DNA of 53,629 nucleotides from an uncultured archaeon. GTDB lineage: Archaea; Thermoproteota; Nitrososphaeria_A; Caldarchaeales; Calditenuaceae. Positions 26,551 to 35,742 of the stretch are shown here, one piece after another; the stretch's first letter is position 1, and the number at the start of each line of letters is the position of its first letter. The DNA is taken from contig CALIKS010000020.1 in assembly GCA_938017985.1 (NCBI GenBank), forward strand, positions 1 to 53,629, given 5' to 3'. The position numbers were made by a program, and so were the translations under genes. Below the pieces are notes generated by a model. It did no database searches, had not been told where the DNA came from, and was given only the letters and a program-made list of their open reading frames with translations.

Positions 26551-27924
26551 ATGAAAAATGAGCCTGAATGGCTGATTAATCTTCGCGACCTTGGAATGAA
26601 GGCTTCAAGAGAACTGCCATACGAGAAGAATCCATTATACATCAAGCATTTTGAGAAGCTTGGCGTAGATCCTGAATGGATATTTGAGAATTCAGAGCCA
26701 CGTCTCGACGCATCTATTCCTAAAGAATACGCAGACCTCTTATCAATCATGGATGAACCAGTAGTTATCCACGTCGACGCCGCACCAGTCTGGATATATG
26801 TCCCGCATAGACTCTCCGAGAAGGGCCTAACAATAATGAAGCTAGAAGAAGCGCTGAGTAGGAATTCACAGCTCGTTAAGAAAGCACTAACGGAGGGACC
26901 ATTAAGACCAAGCGAGGAAAAACTCCTCGGACTAATAACCGCATCCCTGAACAGTGGCGTATTGATACATGCACCGAGAACTCTCGACGAGCAGGTAAAC
27001 CTGAGAAGCATATGGCTAATCAGTGGGGGAGGACCAATAACCTCTGCGGCGACGATTATCCATGCAGACCAGGCAGCGAGGATATCCATAATCGAGGAAT
27101 ATCACTCCTACAGAGAGGATGGCCCAGGATTTCTAGGCCACCAAATACATGTATATGCAGGTGCAGAGTCACAGATTAAGCATGTCTCAATTAACGATGC
27201 ATCGACGAATCATGAATTAATAATCTATAAGCGCGCAATCATGGATGATTATGCCTCACATAGATGGGTAGGAGCAACAATCGGCGGAGCAATAACGCAT
27301 GTAAAGATTGACAACTACCTACAAGGCAGGGATGTAAGGACCGACACATTGGAGGCATCAATCATGTCAAAGGGACAGAGACTCGACATGACGATTAATC
27401 TTCATCATAGGTCAGAATCAACGAACGGGAGAGCCATAGCGAAGAGCATCGGGATGCATGACTCAAGGACCATACTCAAAGGAATCATCAGTATTGAGAG
27501 AGAAGCGAAAAACTCCAATGCATACCTAGCTGAGCATGCATTACTCCTCAGCAATGAAGCAAGGGCAGAAGCAATACCGGCACTCGAGATTAAGTGCAGC
27601 GAGGTTAGAGCAACCCACTCCGCAAGTGTTTCTCAGATAGACCAGGAACAGGTCTGGTACCTCATGACTAGGGGCATACCTAGAGAAGACGCGGTAAAGA
27701 TAATAGCCCTCGGATTCTTCGAGCCGCTTGTCAGGGAGATTGATATCAGCGAGGTGAGATGGAACGTGAGGTATCTTTTGGAGAAGAAGTGGCAGGAAGT
27801 CTCTATGGGACAGCTTGTGCCAGAGTCAATAATAGACCTCTACGTTGAGCCTGAAGATGTTGGTAAGACTCCAGAGGACATATTCGGCAAACACTACAAA
27901 TACCTGAGGCGGAGAAGGGAATAG
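26551..27924 (+). CDS. SufB/SufD family Fe-S assembly protein; N-terminal boundary uncertain
   Basis: KNEPEWLINLR N-terminus, C-terminal ATHSASVSQIDQEQVWYLMTRGIPREDAVKIIALGFFEPLV typical of SufB/D; frame stays open upstream to TAA at 26509. Confidence 0.9.
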   Translation: MKNEPEWLINLRDLGMKASRELPYEKNPLYIKHFEKLGVDPEWIFENSEPRLDASIPKEYADLLSIMDEPVVIHVDAAPVWIYVPHRLSEKGLTIMKLEEALSRNSQLVKKALTEGPLRPSEEKLLGLITASLNSGVLIHAPRTLDEQVNLRSIWLISGGGPITSAATIIHADQAARISIIEEYHSYREDGPGFLGHQIHVYAGAESQIKHVSINDASTNHELIIYKRAIMDDYASHRWVGATIGGAITHVKIDNYLQGRDVRTDTLEASIMSKGQRLDMTINLHHRSESTNGRAIAKSIGMHDSRTILKGIISIEREAKNSNAYLAEHALLLSNEARAEAIPALEIKCSEVRATHSASVSQIDQEQVWYLMTRGIPREDAVKIIALGFFEPLVREIDISEVRWNVRYLLEKKWQEVSMGQLVPESIIDLYVEPEDVGKTPEDIFGKHYKYLRRRRE

Positions 27925-27926
27925 GA

Positions 27927-29834
27927 CTATAGGAAGCCGAAGATTTTGCCGACGAGAATTATGAGGAGGACAACAACCCCGATGGCTACTCCGCTTATGT
28001 TGATGTTGCTGCTACCGCTCTGAATGCTCCTGAAGACCTCGACGAACTTGACAAACGCAGTCGCAGTCGCGTAGTTAAGCCCATCAATAACCTTCTCCTC
28101 AACGTATCTTCTAACCTTTCTGCCGAGCGCCTGAAGCCCATCAACGAAGACGAGGACGAAGAAATTATCAATGTAGTACCTATTGACGAGTACTCTATGA
28201 ATGGTTGAGAGTACTGGCCCGGTCCTCATGGACTCGGTCGGAATTCTCCTCGAGATGAAGAAGAGGTATGAGACCACGAGACCAACGCTCAATATGATGC
28301 CCGACAATAGGTAGGTCAGCGGAGAGACTGATAGATGTTCATGAATACCCATATACTCTAGTAGTCCCTCCTCGACCGGCGGTAGACCAATAATCACTGA
28401 GAGCCCAGCGAGAACCATGAGTGGAAGCGTCATAACCAGCGGCGACTCATGGAGATGTTTATGCGATTCTGAACTTCTCGGCTCGCCGAGAAATACCATC
28501 GAGAGCCACCTAAAACTGTAGATCACTGTTAGGACAGAGGCTAGCGCGACAAGCGTGAGGGCAGTGATGTTTCCAGACTCGAGCAGCGAGTTGAGGATGA
28601 AGTCCTTGCTGAAGAACCCGCTGAATGGCGGTATTCCTGAGAGGCTCAGGACGCCTACGAGCGATGTATAGAACGTGACAGGCATGTAACGCTTAAGCCC
28701 ACCCATCTCATCCATATTGTTGGTCGCAACTACATGTATGACTGAGCCTGCCGCGAGGAAGAGCAGCGCCTTAAAGGCAGAGTGGCTAAGCACGTGGAAG
28801 ACTCCGCCGAACCATCCAGCGGCAGTGCCGATGCCGAGAGAAGCGAACATGAGGGCGAGCTGACTAATAGTGGAGTACGCAATTACTCTCTTGATGTCAT
28901 TCATAACTAGGCCCATCGTCGCTGAGAATATTGCGGTGAATGCTCCAATCATGATGATTGTGCCGTACCAGTCTGATAATTGCTGGGCCGTGAAGTGCTC
29001 GAAAGGTACCAGACTCATGCTGAACCTAGCGACTAGGTACACACCTGCCTTAACCATTGTCGCGGCGTGTATCAAGGCGCTGACAGGCGTCGGGCCCTCC
29101 ATCGCGTCTGGAAGCCAGACATGGAGCGGGAACTGGGCAGATTTTCCCATCGCTCCGCCGAAGGCTAACAGGAGGGCGAGCAGTAGGACTTGATAGAACT
29201 CCCCGCCAGACGTGGCTGTCTCCATGATTGCGTGCCGCAGCCCAAGAATATTCAGCGTGCCGAAGCTAGAGTAGAGTAATAGTATTGCGGTGAGGAGCAT
29301 TACGTCGCCAATCCTAGTAGTGATGAATGCCTTTATCCCCGCTAGTCTCGCCTCGTGTCTGTTGTAGTAGAAGCCTATCAGGGCGTAGCTGCAGACCCCG
29401 ACTATCTCCCAGCCGATGTATAGTCCGAGCAGGTTGTCTGAGAGAACTAGCAACGTCATTCCGCCTATGAAGAGCGTCATGAAGAAGTAGTAGCGTGGAA
29501 GGCCGTCCTCATGCGCCATGTAGCCCACTGAGTAGAGAAGTATCAATGAGCCGATTCCAGTCGCTATGCAGGCCATCATGACTGAGAGCGGGTCGATAAG
29601 TACTCCGAACTCTACTGCTCCACCACCCGGCAGGGGAATCCAGCTTACACTATTATCGATAACTGCACCGCCCCACGCGTCTGGAATCATTGATATGGCG
29701 AAGACAGCGGACAGGAAGCCCAGCGTTACCGCGTAGATCTCGCCTATCCTTTTGCCGGCCCTAAAGAAGAAAGGCACAAAGACCGAGCCAATTATTGGTA
29801 GGAGCCAAGAAGCCCAATCAGCATAAGGTAACAT
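27927..29834 (-). CDS. NADH dehydrogenase-like complex subunit L (NuoL/ND5-type antiporter subunit)
   Basis: FVLIDPLSVMM-like, WEIVGVCSYALIGFYYNR, LPDAMEGPTPVSALIHAATMVKAGVYLVAR motifs, many TM. Confidence 0.93.
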   Translation of the reverse strand: MLPYADWASWLLPIIGSVFVPFFFRAGKRIGEIYAVTLGFLSAVFAISMIPDAWGGAVIDNSVSWIPLPGGGAVEFGVLIDPLSVMMACIATGIGSLILLYSVGYMAHEDGLPRYYFFMTLFIGGMTLLVLSDNLLGLYIGWEIVGVCSYALIGFYYNRHEARLAGIKAFITTRIGDVMLLTAILLLYSSFGTLNILGLRHAIMETATSGGEFYQVLLLALLLAFGGAMGKSAQFPLHVWLPDAMEGPTPVSALIHAATMVKAGVYLVARFSMSLVPFEHFTAQQLSDWYGTIIMIGAFTAIFSATMGLVMNDIKRVIAYSTISQLALMFASLGIGTAAGWFGGVFHVLSHSAFKALLFLAAGSVIHVVATNNMDEMGGLKRYMPVTFYTSLVGVLSLSGIPPFSGFFSKDFILNSLLESGNITALTLVALASVLTVIYSFRWLSMVFLGEPRSSESHKHLHESPLVMTLPLMVLAGLSVIIGLPPVEEGLLEYMGIHEHLSVSPLTYLLSGIILSVGLVVSYLFFISRRIPTESMRTGPVLSTIHRVLVNRYYIDNFFVLVFVDGLQALGRKVRRYVEEKVIDGLNYATATAFVKFVEVFRSIQSGSSNINISGVAIGVVVLLIILVGKIFGFL

Positions 29835-29944
29835 CTACGCCACCGCGCTTCAGCATTTCAATAAAGCTAATCAATATATAAAATGTTGCTCCGAGTATTA
29901 ATGGAATATTTTTTATTTAGCGAGTAGATAAATGATTCATTGAA

Positions 29945-30607
29945 TTGAGGATTCTGCAAGTAAGCGACATTCATGGAAGTAGGATGGTGGAGAAGATTCC
30001 CAGGGCCGTCGAGGAGAAGACCTGCGACGCTGTCTTCGTCGCTGGAGACATTACTAATTTTGGGACCGTAGAGGAGGCGGAGAGAATATTGGGAATAATA
30101 GCTGAGTCGGATAGACCAGTATTCTTCGTGGCAGGTAACTGCGACCCGCCCGCACTACTCAATCATAGACCGATGAATGAGAGGATAATCAATCTACACA
30201 CGGTGAAGTATTCATATTCGGGACTGTGGATAGCTGGTCTCGGCGGAAGCTTAGTAACTTCTCACGGCACGACTCTCATCGAGCTCAGCGAAGAAGAGCT
30301 GGCCAGCATGCTGAGTAACATGTCAGGGCTCGAGAGATCATCAATATTATTGTCCCATAATCCTCCCTATGGATGTGATGCTGACTTATCTATGAGTGGC
30401 GAGCATATTGGCAGCCATGCAGTGAGGAAATTTGTCGAGAAGGAGAGGCCAGTCCTTGTGAGCTGTGGACACGTACACGAGGCGAGGAGCATCTCTAGGC
30501 TTGGAGAAACGCTCATAGTCAATGCTGGGCCGGCAAAGAATGGTTACTGCGCTGTCATTGACGTTGACTCTGGAGGCGTCAAGGCGAGGCTTGAAAAGCT
30601 AGTATGA
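29945..30607 (+). CDS. Calcineurin-like metallophosphoesterase
   Basis: QVSDIHGS, FVAGDITNFG, AGNCD, SHNPPYG and CGHVHEARS metal-binding motifs. Confidence 0.88.
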   Translation: MRILQVSDIHGSRMVEKIPRAVEEKTCDAVFVAGDITNFGTVEEAERILGIIAESDRPVFFVAGNCDPPALLNHRPMNERIINLHTVKYSYSGLWIAGLGGSLVTSHGTTLIELSEEELASMLSNMSGLERSSILLSHNPPYGCDADLSMSGEHIGSHAVRKFVEKERPVLVSCGHVHEARSISRLGETLIVNAGPAKNGYCAVIDVDSGGVKARLEKLV

Positions 30608-30608
30608 A

Positions 30609-31235
30609 ATGAACGGCATAGTAGAAGAACTATTAAGGCTGGCTGAGGTCTATTTTCTTCCATGGGGACCGGCTGGCCTATTCGTCGTTTCATTCATCGA
30701 GGCAATATTCTTCCCAGTCCCTCCAGACGTACTCTTGATACCCCTAGTCATCCTCGACCCGAAGAATGGACTGCTCTACGGAGTGATAGCGACGGTATCG
30801 TCCGTGGCAGGCGCAGTAGTTGGATACTACGTCGGGCTTAAAGGAGGCAGACCGGCCCTCAGAAGACTAATAGGCGAATCAAGCCTAAACAGAGTTGACT
30901 CATTTTATCAACGATACGGAGTGATGGCTGTCGGGCTCGCCGCGCTTACGCCAATTCCATTCAAAGTCTTCACAGTTACTGCCGGTATCTTTAGGCTGAG
31001 AGACCTGCGCGGATTCATCGTTGCGTCGCTGATCGGCAGGGCGGCCAGATTCATTCCCGAAGCAGCACTATTAATGATTTATGGAAGAGCAATCCTAGAT
31101 TATTTGGTCTCTCAATTCGAGCTCTTTACAATCCTTCTCGGTGCAATATTCATTGCGGTATATGGCCTGTATAGGTATTTTAGCCGCCGTAGAGTTCGCG
31201 CGCCTCGGCCTCCTCCTCAGCAGCTACTTCCTTAA
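30609..31235 (+). CDS. DedA/VTT-domain membrane protein
   Basis: FPVPPDVLLIPLVI, AGAVVGYYVGLKGGRPAL, Y...YGVMAVGLAALTPIPFKVFTVTAGIFRL motifs. Confidence 0.85.
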   Translation: MNGIVEELLRLAEVYFLPWGPAGLFVVSFIEAIFFPVPPDVLLIPLVILDPKNGLLYGVIATVSSVAGAVVGYYVGLKGGRPALRRLIGESSLNRVDSFYQRYGVMAVGLAALTPIPFKVFTVTAGIFRLRDLRGFIVASLIGRAARFIPEAALLMIYGRAILDYLVSQFELFTILLGAIFIAVYGLYRYFSRRRVRAPRPPPQQLLP

Positions 31236-32838
31236 TCACTTTCTCGGTTAGTCCAAGCTTGTTAAATATTGGTTTTAGGTCTGGTAGCGGCTTCTCGGCG
31301 AGCTCTGCTGAGAACTTCGCTATCTTTGGCAGGTACTTCGCATATACGTTTAGCCTCTTCTTCACTGCCTCGCCCTTCTCTATTCTGCTCAGATAGAGCC
31401 TCAGCTCTCTTGCGCATTCCCTAATAGCGATGGTTAGTTCCCTCTCGATCTCAGGCCTATCCGAGATTGCTTCTTTTCCCACCGTCTTGTACGGAACCTT
31501 CGGTGAGCATATACTTGTCAGTACTGCGAGTCTCTTAACCTTAGGCACCTTGTAGCTGTTCCAGTCAATCTTCTCCGATATGACTTTCCAAGAGACGTCT
31601 GCCCTCTCATCGTAGAGCAGTGGAATCTTATTCGCGAACCTCAAGAGATGAATATCCTCCCCCTCAGGAATGTTTCCGCCATACGCTACAGCCGCCTCGA
31701 TTATGAAGGGTATGCCTGAATAGCTTGCAGGAGGTCTCTGAACAACGTGTAGAAACTCGGGGTCATACACAGCCCTTATTCCCGCCTCGATGAACTCTAC
31801 TCCGACCGGGCTGAGTGAAGACGTGTCAGGCGCCCTGAACCTTCCATAAGCCTTAATCGCATCGACCAGGGCCGTCACCTGCTCAAAAGTCAGCTCCTTA
31901 ACCTTGGTACGCGGATCAATGTTTGCTAGCTTCAAGACGTCGAGAGCGGTCTTTCTGCCTACCTTCTGAAATTCATTCATGAGGAAGCTGACACAGTCCC
32001 TCGACCTCGTGTTGGCGATGAGTCTATTGACCGTCTCTACATCGACTCCGAGGGGATGCGGCTTAGCCTCCTTCGGCGGCTCAGGCGTAGTCTCTTTAAC
32101 TCGAGCAAAGACGTAGAGTCTTCCCCGAGGGTCAATGAAGACGATGTTTGAGTGGGGATTTATGACGGCGGTCTTCGAGAGATACTCGATTATCTTGGAT
32201 TTACTGTTAGTGTAGTCTGCCTCTAAGGTGTAGTCCACTACTGTTCCATGCCAGCCATTCTCGTTCGGATAAGTCTTATGCTCAAGAATCTTGGGCTTAT
32301 TCTCTACAATATCTATCATTAAGCGATACTCATGTATCTCTTTCTTTCCAGTGCTTGAGATGATTTTGAAAGCGTTGTTCGTGGTTATCTGGCCGTAGAG
32401 AAGCGCCATTGTTCCTCCTACGCCGAATGTTCCTCGAGACTGCTTGAATCCATACTTACTACCATAAAGAATTGTGCCGAAGGCTTTAGGTATATGCTCA
32501 GCCTCGACTCCCACTCCATTATCCTTAACCACGAGCCTATATGTACGCACATCTTTCTCAGAATCCTCCTCGACCTGGGTAAGCTCAATCCATATGTTTG
32601 GAAGAATCCTCCCAATCTCGCATGCATCCAAAGAGTTCTCAACAAGCTCCCTAATACTCATGTAGAGAGACCTAGACGGATTGCTAAATCCAGCTATGTC
32701 TCTATTCCTATAGAAGAAGTCAGCCGGCGAGATCTGCTCGAACCGCTGCTCAACCATTCTTTCTAGAACAATGCGAGACTTCTTAATAGAGCCATCCGCG
32801 ACTCCAAGTCTATGTAATCTGCCGGGAACCCTACGCAA
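31180..32838 (-). CDS. top6B: DNA topoisomerase VI subunit B
   Basis: GHKL ATPase motifs RELVENSLDACE, VKDNGVGVEAEHIPKAFGTILYGSKYG, QSRGTFGVGGTMALLYGQ. Confidence 0.95.
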   Translation of the reverse strand: MRRVPGRLHRLGVADGSIKKSRIVLERMVEQRFEQISPADFFYRNRDIAGFSNPSRSLYMSIRELVENSLDACEIGRILPNIWIELTQVEEDSEKDVRTYRLVVKDNGVGVEAEHIPKAFGTILYGSKYGFKQSRGTFGVGGTMALLYGQITTNNAFKIISSTGKKEIHEYRLMIDIVENKPKILEHKTYPNENGWHGTVVDYTLEADYTNSKSKIIEYLSKTAVINPHSNIVFIDPRGRLYVFARVKETTPEPPKEAKPHPLGVDVETVNRLIANTRSRDCVSFLMNEFQKVGRKTALDVLKLANIDPRTKVKELTFEQVTALVDAIKAYGRFRAPDTSSLSPVGVEFIEAGIRAVYDPEFLHVVQRPPASYSGIPFIIEAAVAYGGNIPEGEDIHLLRFANKIPLLYDERADVSWKVISEKIDWNSYKVPKVKRLAVLTSICSPKVPYKTVGKEAISDRPEIERELTIAIRECARELRLYLSRIEKGEAVKKRLNVYAKYLPKIAKFSAELAEKPLPDLKPIFNKLGLTEKVIKEVAAEEEAEARELYGG

Positions 32839-32846
32839 TCATTAAT

Positions 32847-33869
32847 CTATCTTTTTCTACGCATCAATAGGACAGCCGCGGCCCCTACAATCACTATAAC
32901 TGCAGCGATACCGATGAGCAACGTGTAGTCAAAGGGCGCCTGAGGCTGGGGCTGAGTCGTAGTAGTCAATACTTGCGTCTGCGTAGCAGTTGTTGGAGTT
33001 GTCGTTACGGCTGGAGGCGTAGTCGTCTCAGTCCGCGTAGGAGTCGTCGTCTCGGCAACAGTAACCGTAGAATAGATGTAGCTGACTGTCGTTCCGCCGG
33101 GCTTAATAATTGTCGAGACGTACCTAGTGCTTGGAAGGACAACGGTGCTTATCATCGTGACTCCGGGGGTCGTCATTGTCGTTGTATAGGTCGTACCCTT
33201 CATGGTGCTTGTATAGGTAGTCGTAAACGGCTCAGCCTCGAGCGTCATGCCTGGAATAGTGTAGACATATTCAGGAATACTTATCGTCGTGCCCTCATAC
33301 GCATAGATAAACGTGGCTGGAACCTTGTCGAGAATGAATGAAACAATATTCCTAATCTTGGCGCTGCCGCATGCCTCCCTGAACTCTCCATACGCAGGCA
33401 TAGTCACCGTCATCGTCATCTCGCCTATGACAATCTTTACAGGTATCTCTCCACCGTAGCCAGTATAAGTCGTCGTCCATCCAGGCCTGAGATACTCGGT
33501 AGAAATGGTCCAGACGCTCTCAGACATGACGGTGGAAATCGTGGTTCCAGGAATAGATATGGCCGTGCCGCCAACGGTGACTGTCTGGGGAGGCACTCTC
33601 TCAATCATCCTAAAGGTAACTATGCAGATTACATCTGGCTCCTCGTAGTACTGTATGATTTTGTAGCCAGGCACTACTAATGTTAATGTCTGAGTTCCTC
33701 CAGCGAGTTCTACGGTAGTCGTCAAAGTTGTCGGCGGCAAGGTAACCATAGTGGTCTGCGTCAGCGTGATTACGCTCTCAGAGCTGGCAAGAGACAACAA
33801 TCCAAGAATTATCAGGGCAAATACTAATACGGATAATAGAGTGCTGCTCCATAAATGATTACTACTCAA
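32847..33869 (-). CDS. Secreted/surface-anchored Thr-rich protein with C-terminal TM anchor
   Basis: N-terminal signal-like hydrophobic stretch, repeated PG-x-T / TTT-rich segments, C-terminal LLIGIAAVIVIVGAAAVLLMRRKR. Confidence 0.75.
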   Translation of the reverse strand: MSSNHLWSSTLLSVLVFALIILGLLSLASSESVITLTQTTMVTLPPTTLTTTVELAGGTQTLTLVVPGYKIIQYYEEPDVICIVTFRMIERVPPQTVTVGGTAISIPGTTISTVMSESVWTISTEYLRPGWTTTYTGYGGEIPVKIVIGEMTMTVTMPAYGEFREACGSAKIRNIVSFILDKVPATFIYAYEGTTISIPEYVYTIPGMTLEAEPFTTTYTSTMKGTTYTTTMTTPGVTMISTVVLPSTRYVSTIIKPGGTTVSYIYSTVTVAETTTPTRTETTTPPAVTTTPTTATQTQVLTTTTQPQPQAPFDYTLLIGIAAVIVIVGAAAVLLMRRKR

Positions 33870-33922
33870 TATTCCACCTAAGGCTCCAATAATATCGTTA
33901 TCCCTTATTTTTAAGCATTATC

Positions 33923-34489
33923 TCAGTAAGACATCCTGGCCAGCTTTCTTCTCTGGGCATAGCTGTCGAGAAACTTGTACACAGCGCTGTGAGGCGCACC
34001 GTTAATAAGCATCATGACTGCCTGCTGCGCGGCCGAAGCGTCGTCCGGCCGGCCAATAATCGCGACCGTGTCCCCATAAATAGAGACATCGACATGCGCA
34101 TTCTCCTCGATTATCCTCCTCGTCTTTCCACCGGAACCAATGATCCGTGCCTTCACCCTGCTGCAGTTCTCAGGATTCTTACCAACATGCTCAGGAAGAT
34201 CAATAATGATTAGTGAGACATCGTCTTCAAGCAGCTTTAATGCCTTCTCAGGCCTAAACCCGCAGCCTACTGCCAGAACAACGTCCCTCGCCTTCAGGAG
34301 AGAGACTGGGTCTCCGCCCTCAGACATGGGCTTAGCGAGCAATAACTCAACTACTCCTGTGGAATCTACTCGAAGCAAGACGCCGAGCTCCTCCTCAATT
34401 CTCTTCTTGAATGAGCCCGAAGGGCCCAGCAGGACGGGTACCCTCTCCTTCGGAATATTCACGAAGTATGACCCATGAATGGCCGCCAT
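33923..34489 (-). CDS. KH-domain ribosome biogenesis protein aDim2/Pno1-like
   Basis: Two KH domains: LLGPSGSFKKRIEEELGV and RIIGSGGKTRRIIEENAHVDVSIYGDTVAIIG. Confidence 0.88.
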   Translation of the reverse strand: MAAIHGSYFVNIPKERVPVLLGPSGSFKKRIEEELGVLLRVDSTGVVELLLAKPMSEGGDPVSLLKARDVVLAVGCGFRPEKALKLLEDDVSLIIIDLPEHVGKNPENCSRVKARIIGSGGKTRRIIEENAHVDVSIYGDTVAIIGRPDDASAAQQAVMMLINGAPHSAVYKFLDSYAQRRKLARMSY

Positions 34490-34529
34490 CTATGTCTAAT
34501 GGAAATAGACGATGCTCGATGCTTTATAC

Positions 34530-35111
34530 CTAGCCCGACTTCTCTGAGTTATTTTCTGTCTTCGGCGTCGAGGCTTCAAGTGCTTCCTGTATCTTCTTCC
34601 TGACCTGGACTATCGAGTCTTCTACTCCTAGGAAGTCGGCAAAGAGCTTCGTCGTTCTGAGAATGTATGTCCTTCCTTTCTTCTCTGCTTCTACGAGTCC
34701 TCTCTCGACTAGTTCTGCTATCTGTCTGTACGCCCTATTGCCCCTGACCGCTGCTACGGTGGACCTAGCGACGGGCTGATGATAAGCGATGAATGATAGT
34801 GTACGGAGCAGCCCAGAGCTCAGCAATGGTTTACCAATGTATCTCCTAACAGCATTGACATATTCCGGCCTTAGATGCATCATGTATTTTCCACCAGGAA
34901 ACCTAGAAATAATGAATGGTCTATTAGTAGCGGTGTACTCGTCGTTGAGTATCTTGACGATGTCTATGAGGCCAGACTCGTCATTAAAGCCAGTCGCCGA
35001 TAGGAGAACCCTTGACTCTACAGGTTTATCGGAGGAGAAGAGAATAGCCTCAACGAGCGTCTTCGCCCTCGGTATATCTACTGGGCGAGTAGTTTTTTTA
35101 CGCCTAGGCAC
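34530..35111 (-). CDS. scpB: Segregation and condensation protein ScpB
   Basis: LVEAILFSSDKPVE..., LRTLSFIAYHQPVARSTVAAVRG winged-helix motifs; follows scpA and smc. Confidence 0.88.
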   Translation of the reverse strand: MPRRKKTTRPVDIPRAKTLVEAILFSSDKPVESRVLLSATGFNDESGLIDIVKILNDEYTATNRPFIISRFPGGKYMMHLRPEYVNAVRRYIGKPLLSSGLLRTLSFIAYHQPVARSTVAAVRGNRAYRQIAELVERGLVEAEKKGRTYILRTTKLFADFLGVEDSIVQVRKKIQEALEASTPKTENNSEKSG

Positions 35112-35742
35112 CCTGCCTCGCCCTCGTGATGATTATGTCCAGAGAGGCTTCGTCTTGATAAAGCTCAACAAATCCTCGACTCGCTGCGAACAGGACAAGT
35201 ATGAATATTCTCGCAGCCTCGGCCCTGCTTAATCCATTGATTAGGCTGCTAAACATGAGTGAGCCGTCTCCCAACATTGCGTCTAGCTGGGAGATGAAGC
35301 TTTCAAGCTCCTCCTCTATCTTTAAGAGATACTCATCAAGCTTGATGTCGATATTTATTTGCTCGAACTTCGATTCTTTTTTAGCCTCTTCAAGTCCAAG
35401 AATTACGGTGCGCAGTGCATTGACAACATCTATGAGCGTAGTGGCGAGAAAGCTGGACTTTACAGGAACATCTATTGGAGGAGGAACGACTAGGTTGGGC
35501 TTCTCCTGCTGAGGAGTAGTATCGATAGGCTCAGACAGCCTCTTAGATTTTGCGAGATGAATCTGAGCAGCATTCTGCACCGCAACTCCAGCTAGCCTCA
35601 CATTAATCTCCAGCCTGCGTAATGCTTCTTCAAGCATTCTGAGAAGTTTAACTAAATCGACTTTCCATGGGTCAACCTTATTGATCATCACTACGTCAAG
35701 CAGCAATCTCCAATCATCAAGCGTTAATGATTTAGTTTTCAT
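35104..35742 (-). CDS. scpA: Segregation and condensation protein ScpA
   Basis: DPWKVDLVKLLRMLEEALRR; position between smc and scpB; C-terminal ARIFILVLFAASRGFVELYQDE winged-helix. Confidence 0.82.
   Translation of the reverse strand: MKTKSLTLDDWRLLLDVVMINKVDPWKVDLVKLLRMLEEALRRLEINVRLAGVAVQNAAQIHLAKSKRLSEPIDTTPQQEKPNLVVPPPIDVPVKSSFLATTLIDVVNALRTVILGLEEAKKESKFEQINIDIKLDEYLLKIEEELESFISQLDAMLGDGSLMFSSLINGLSRAEAARIFILVLFAASRGFVELYQDEASLDIIITRARQGA

Noticed and set aside
26502-27089. 195-aa minus ORF
   Set aside because: Antisense of SufB/D with no recognisable motif.
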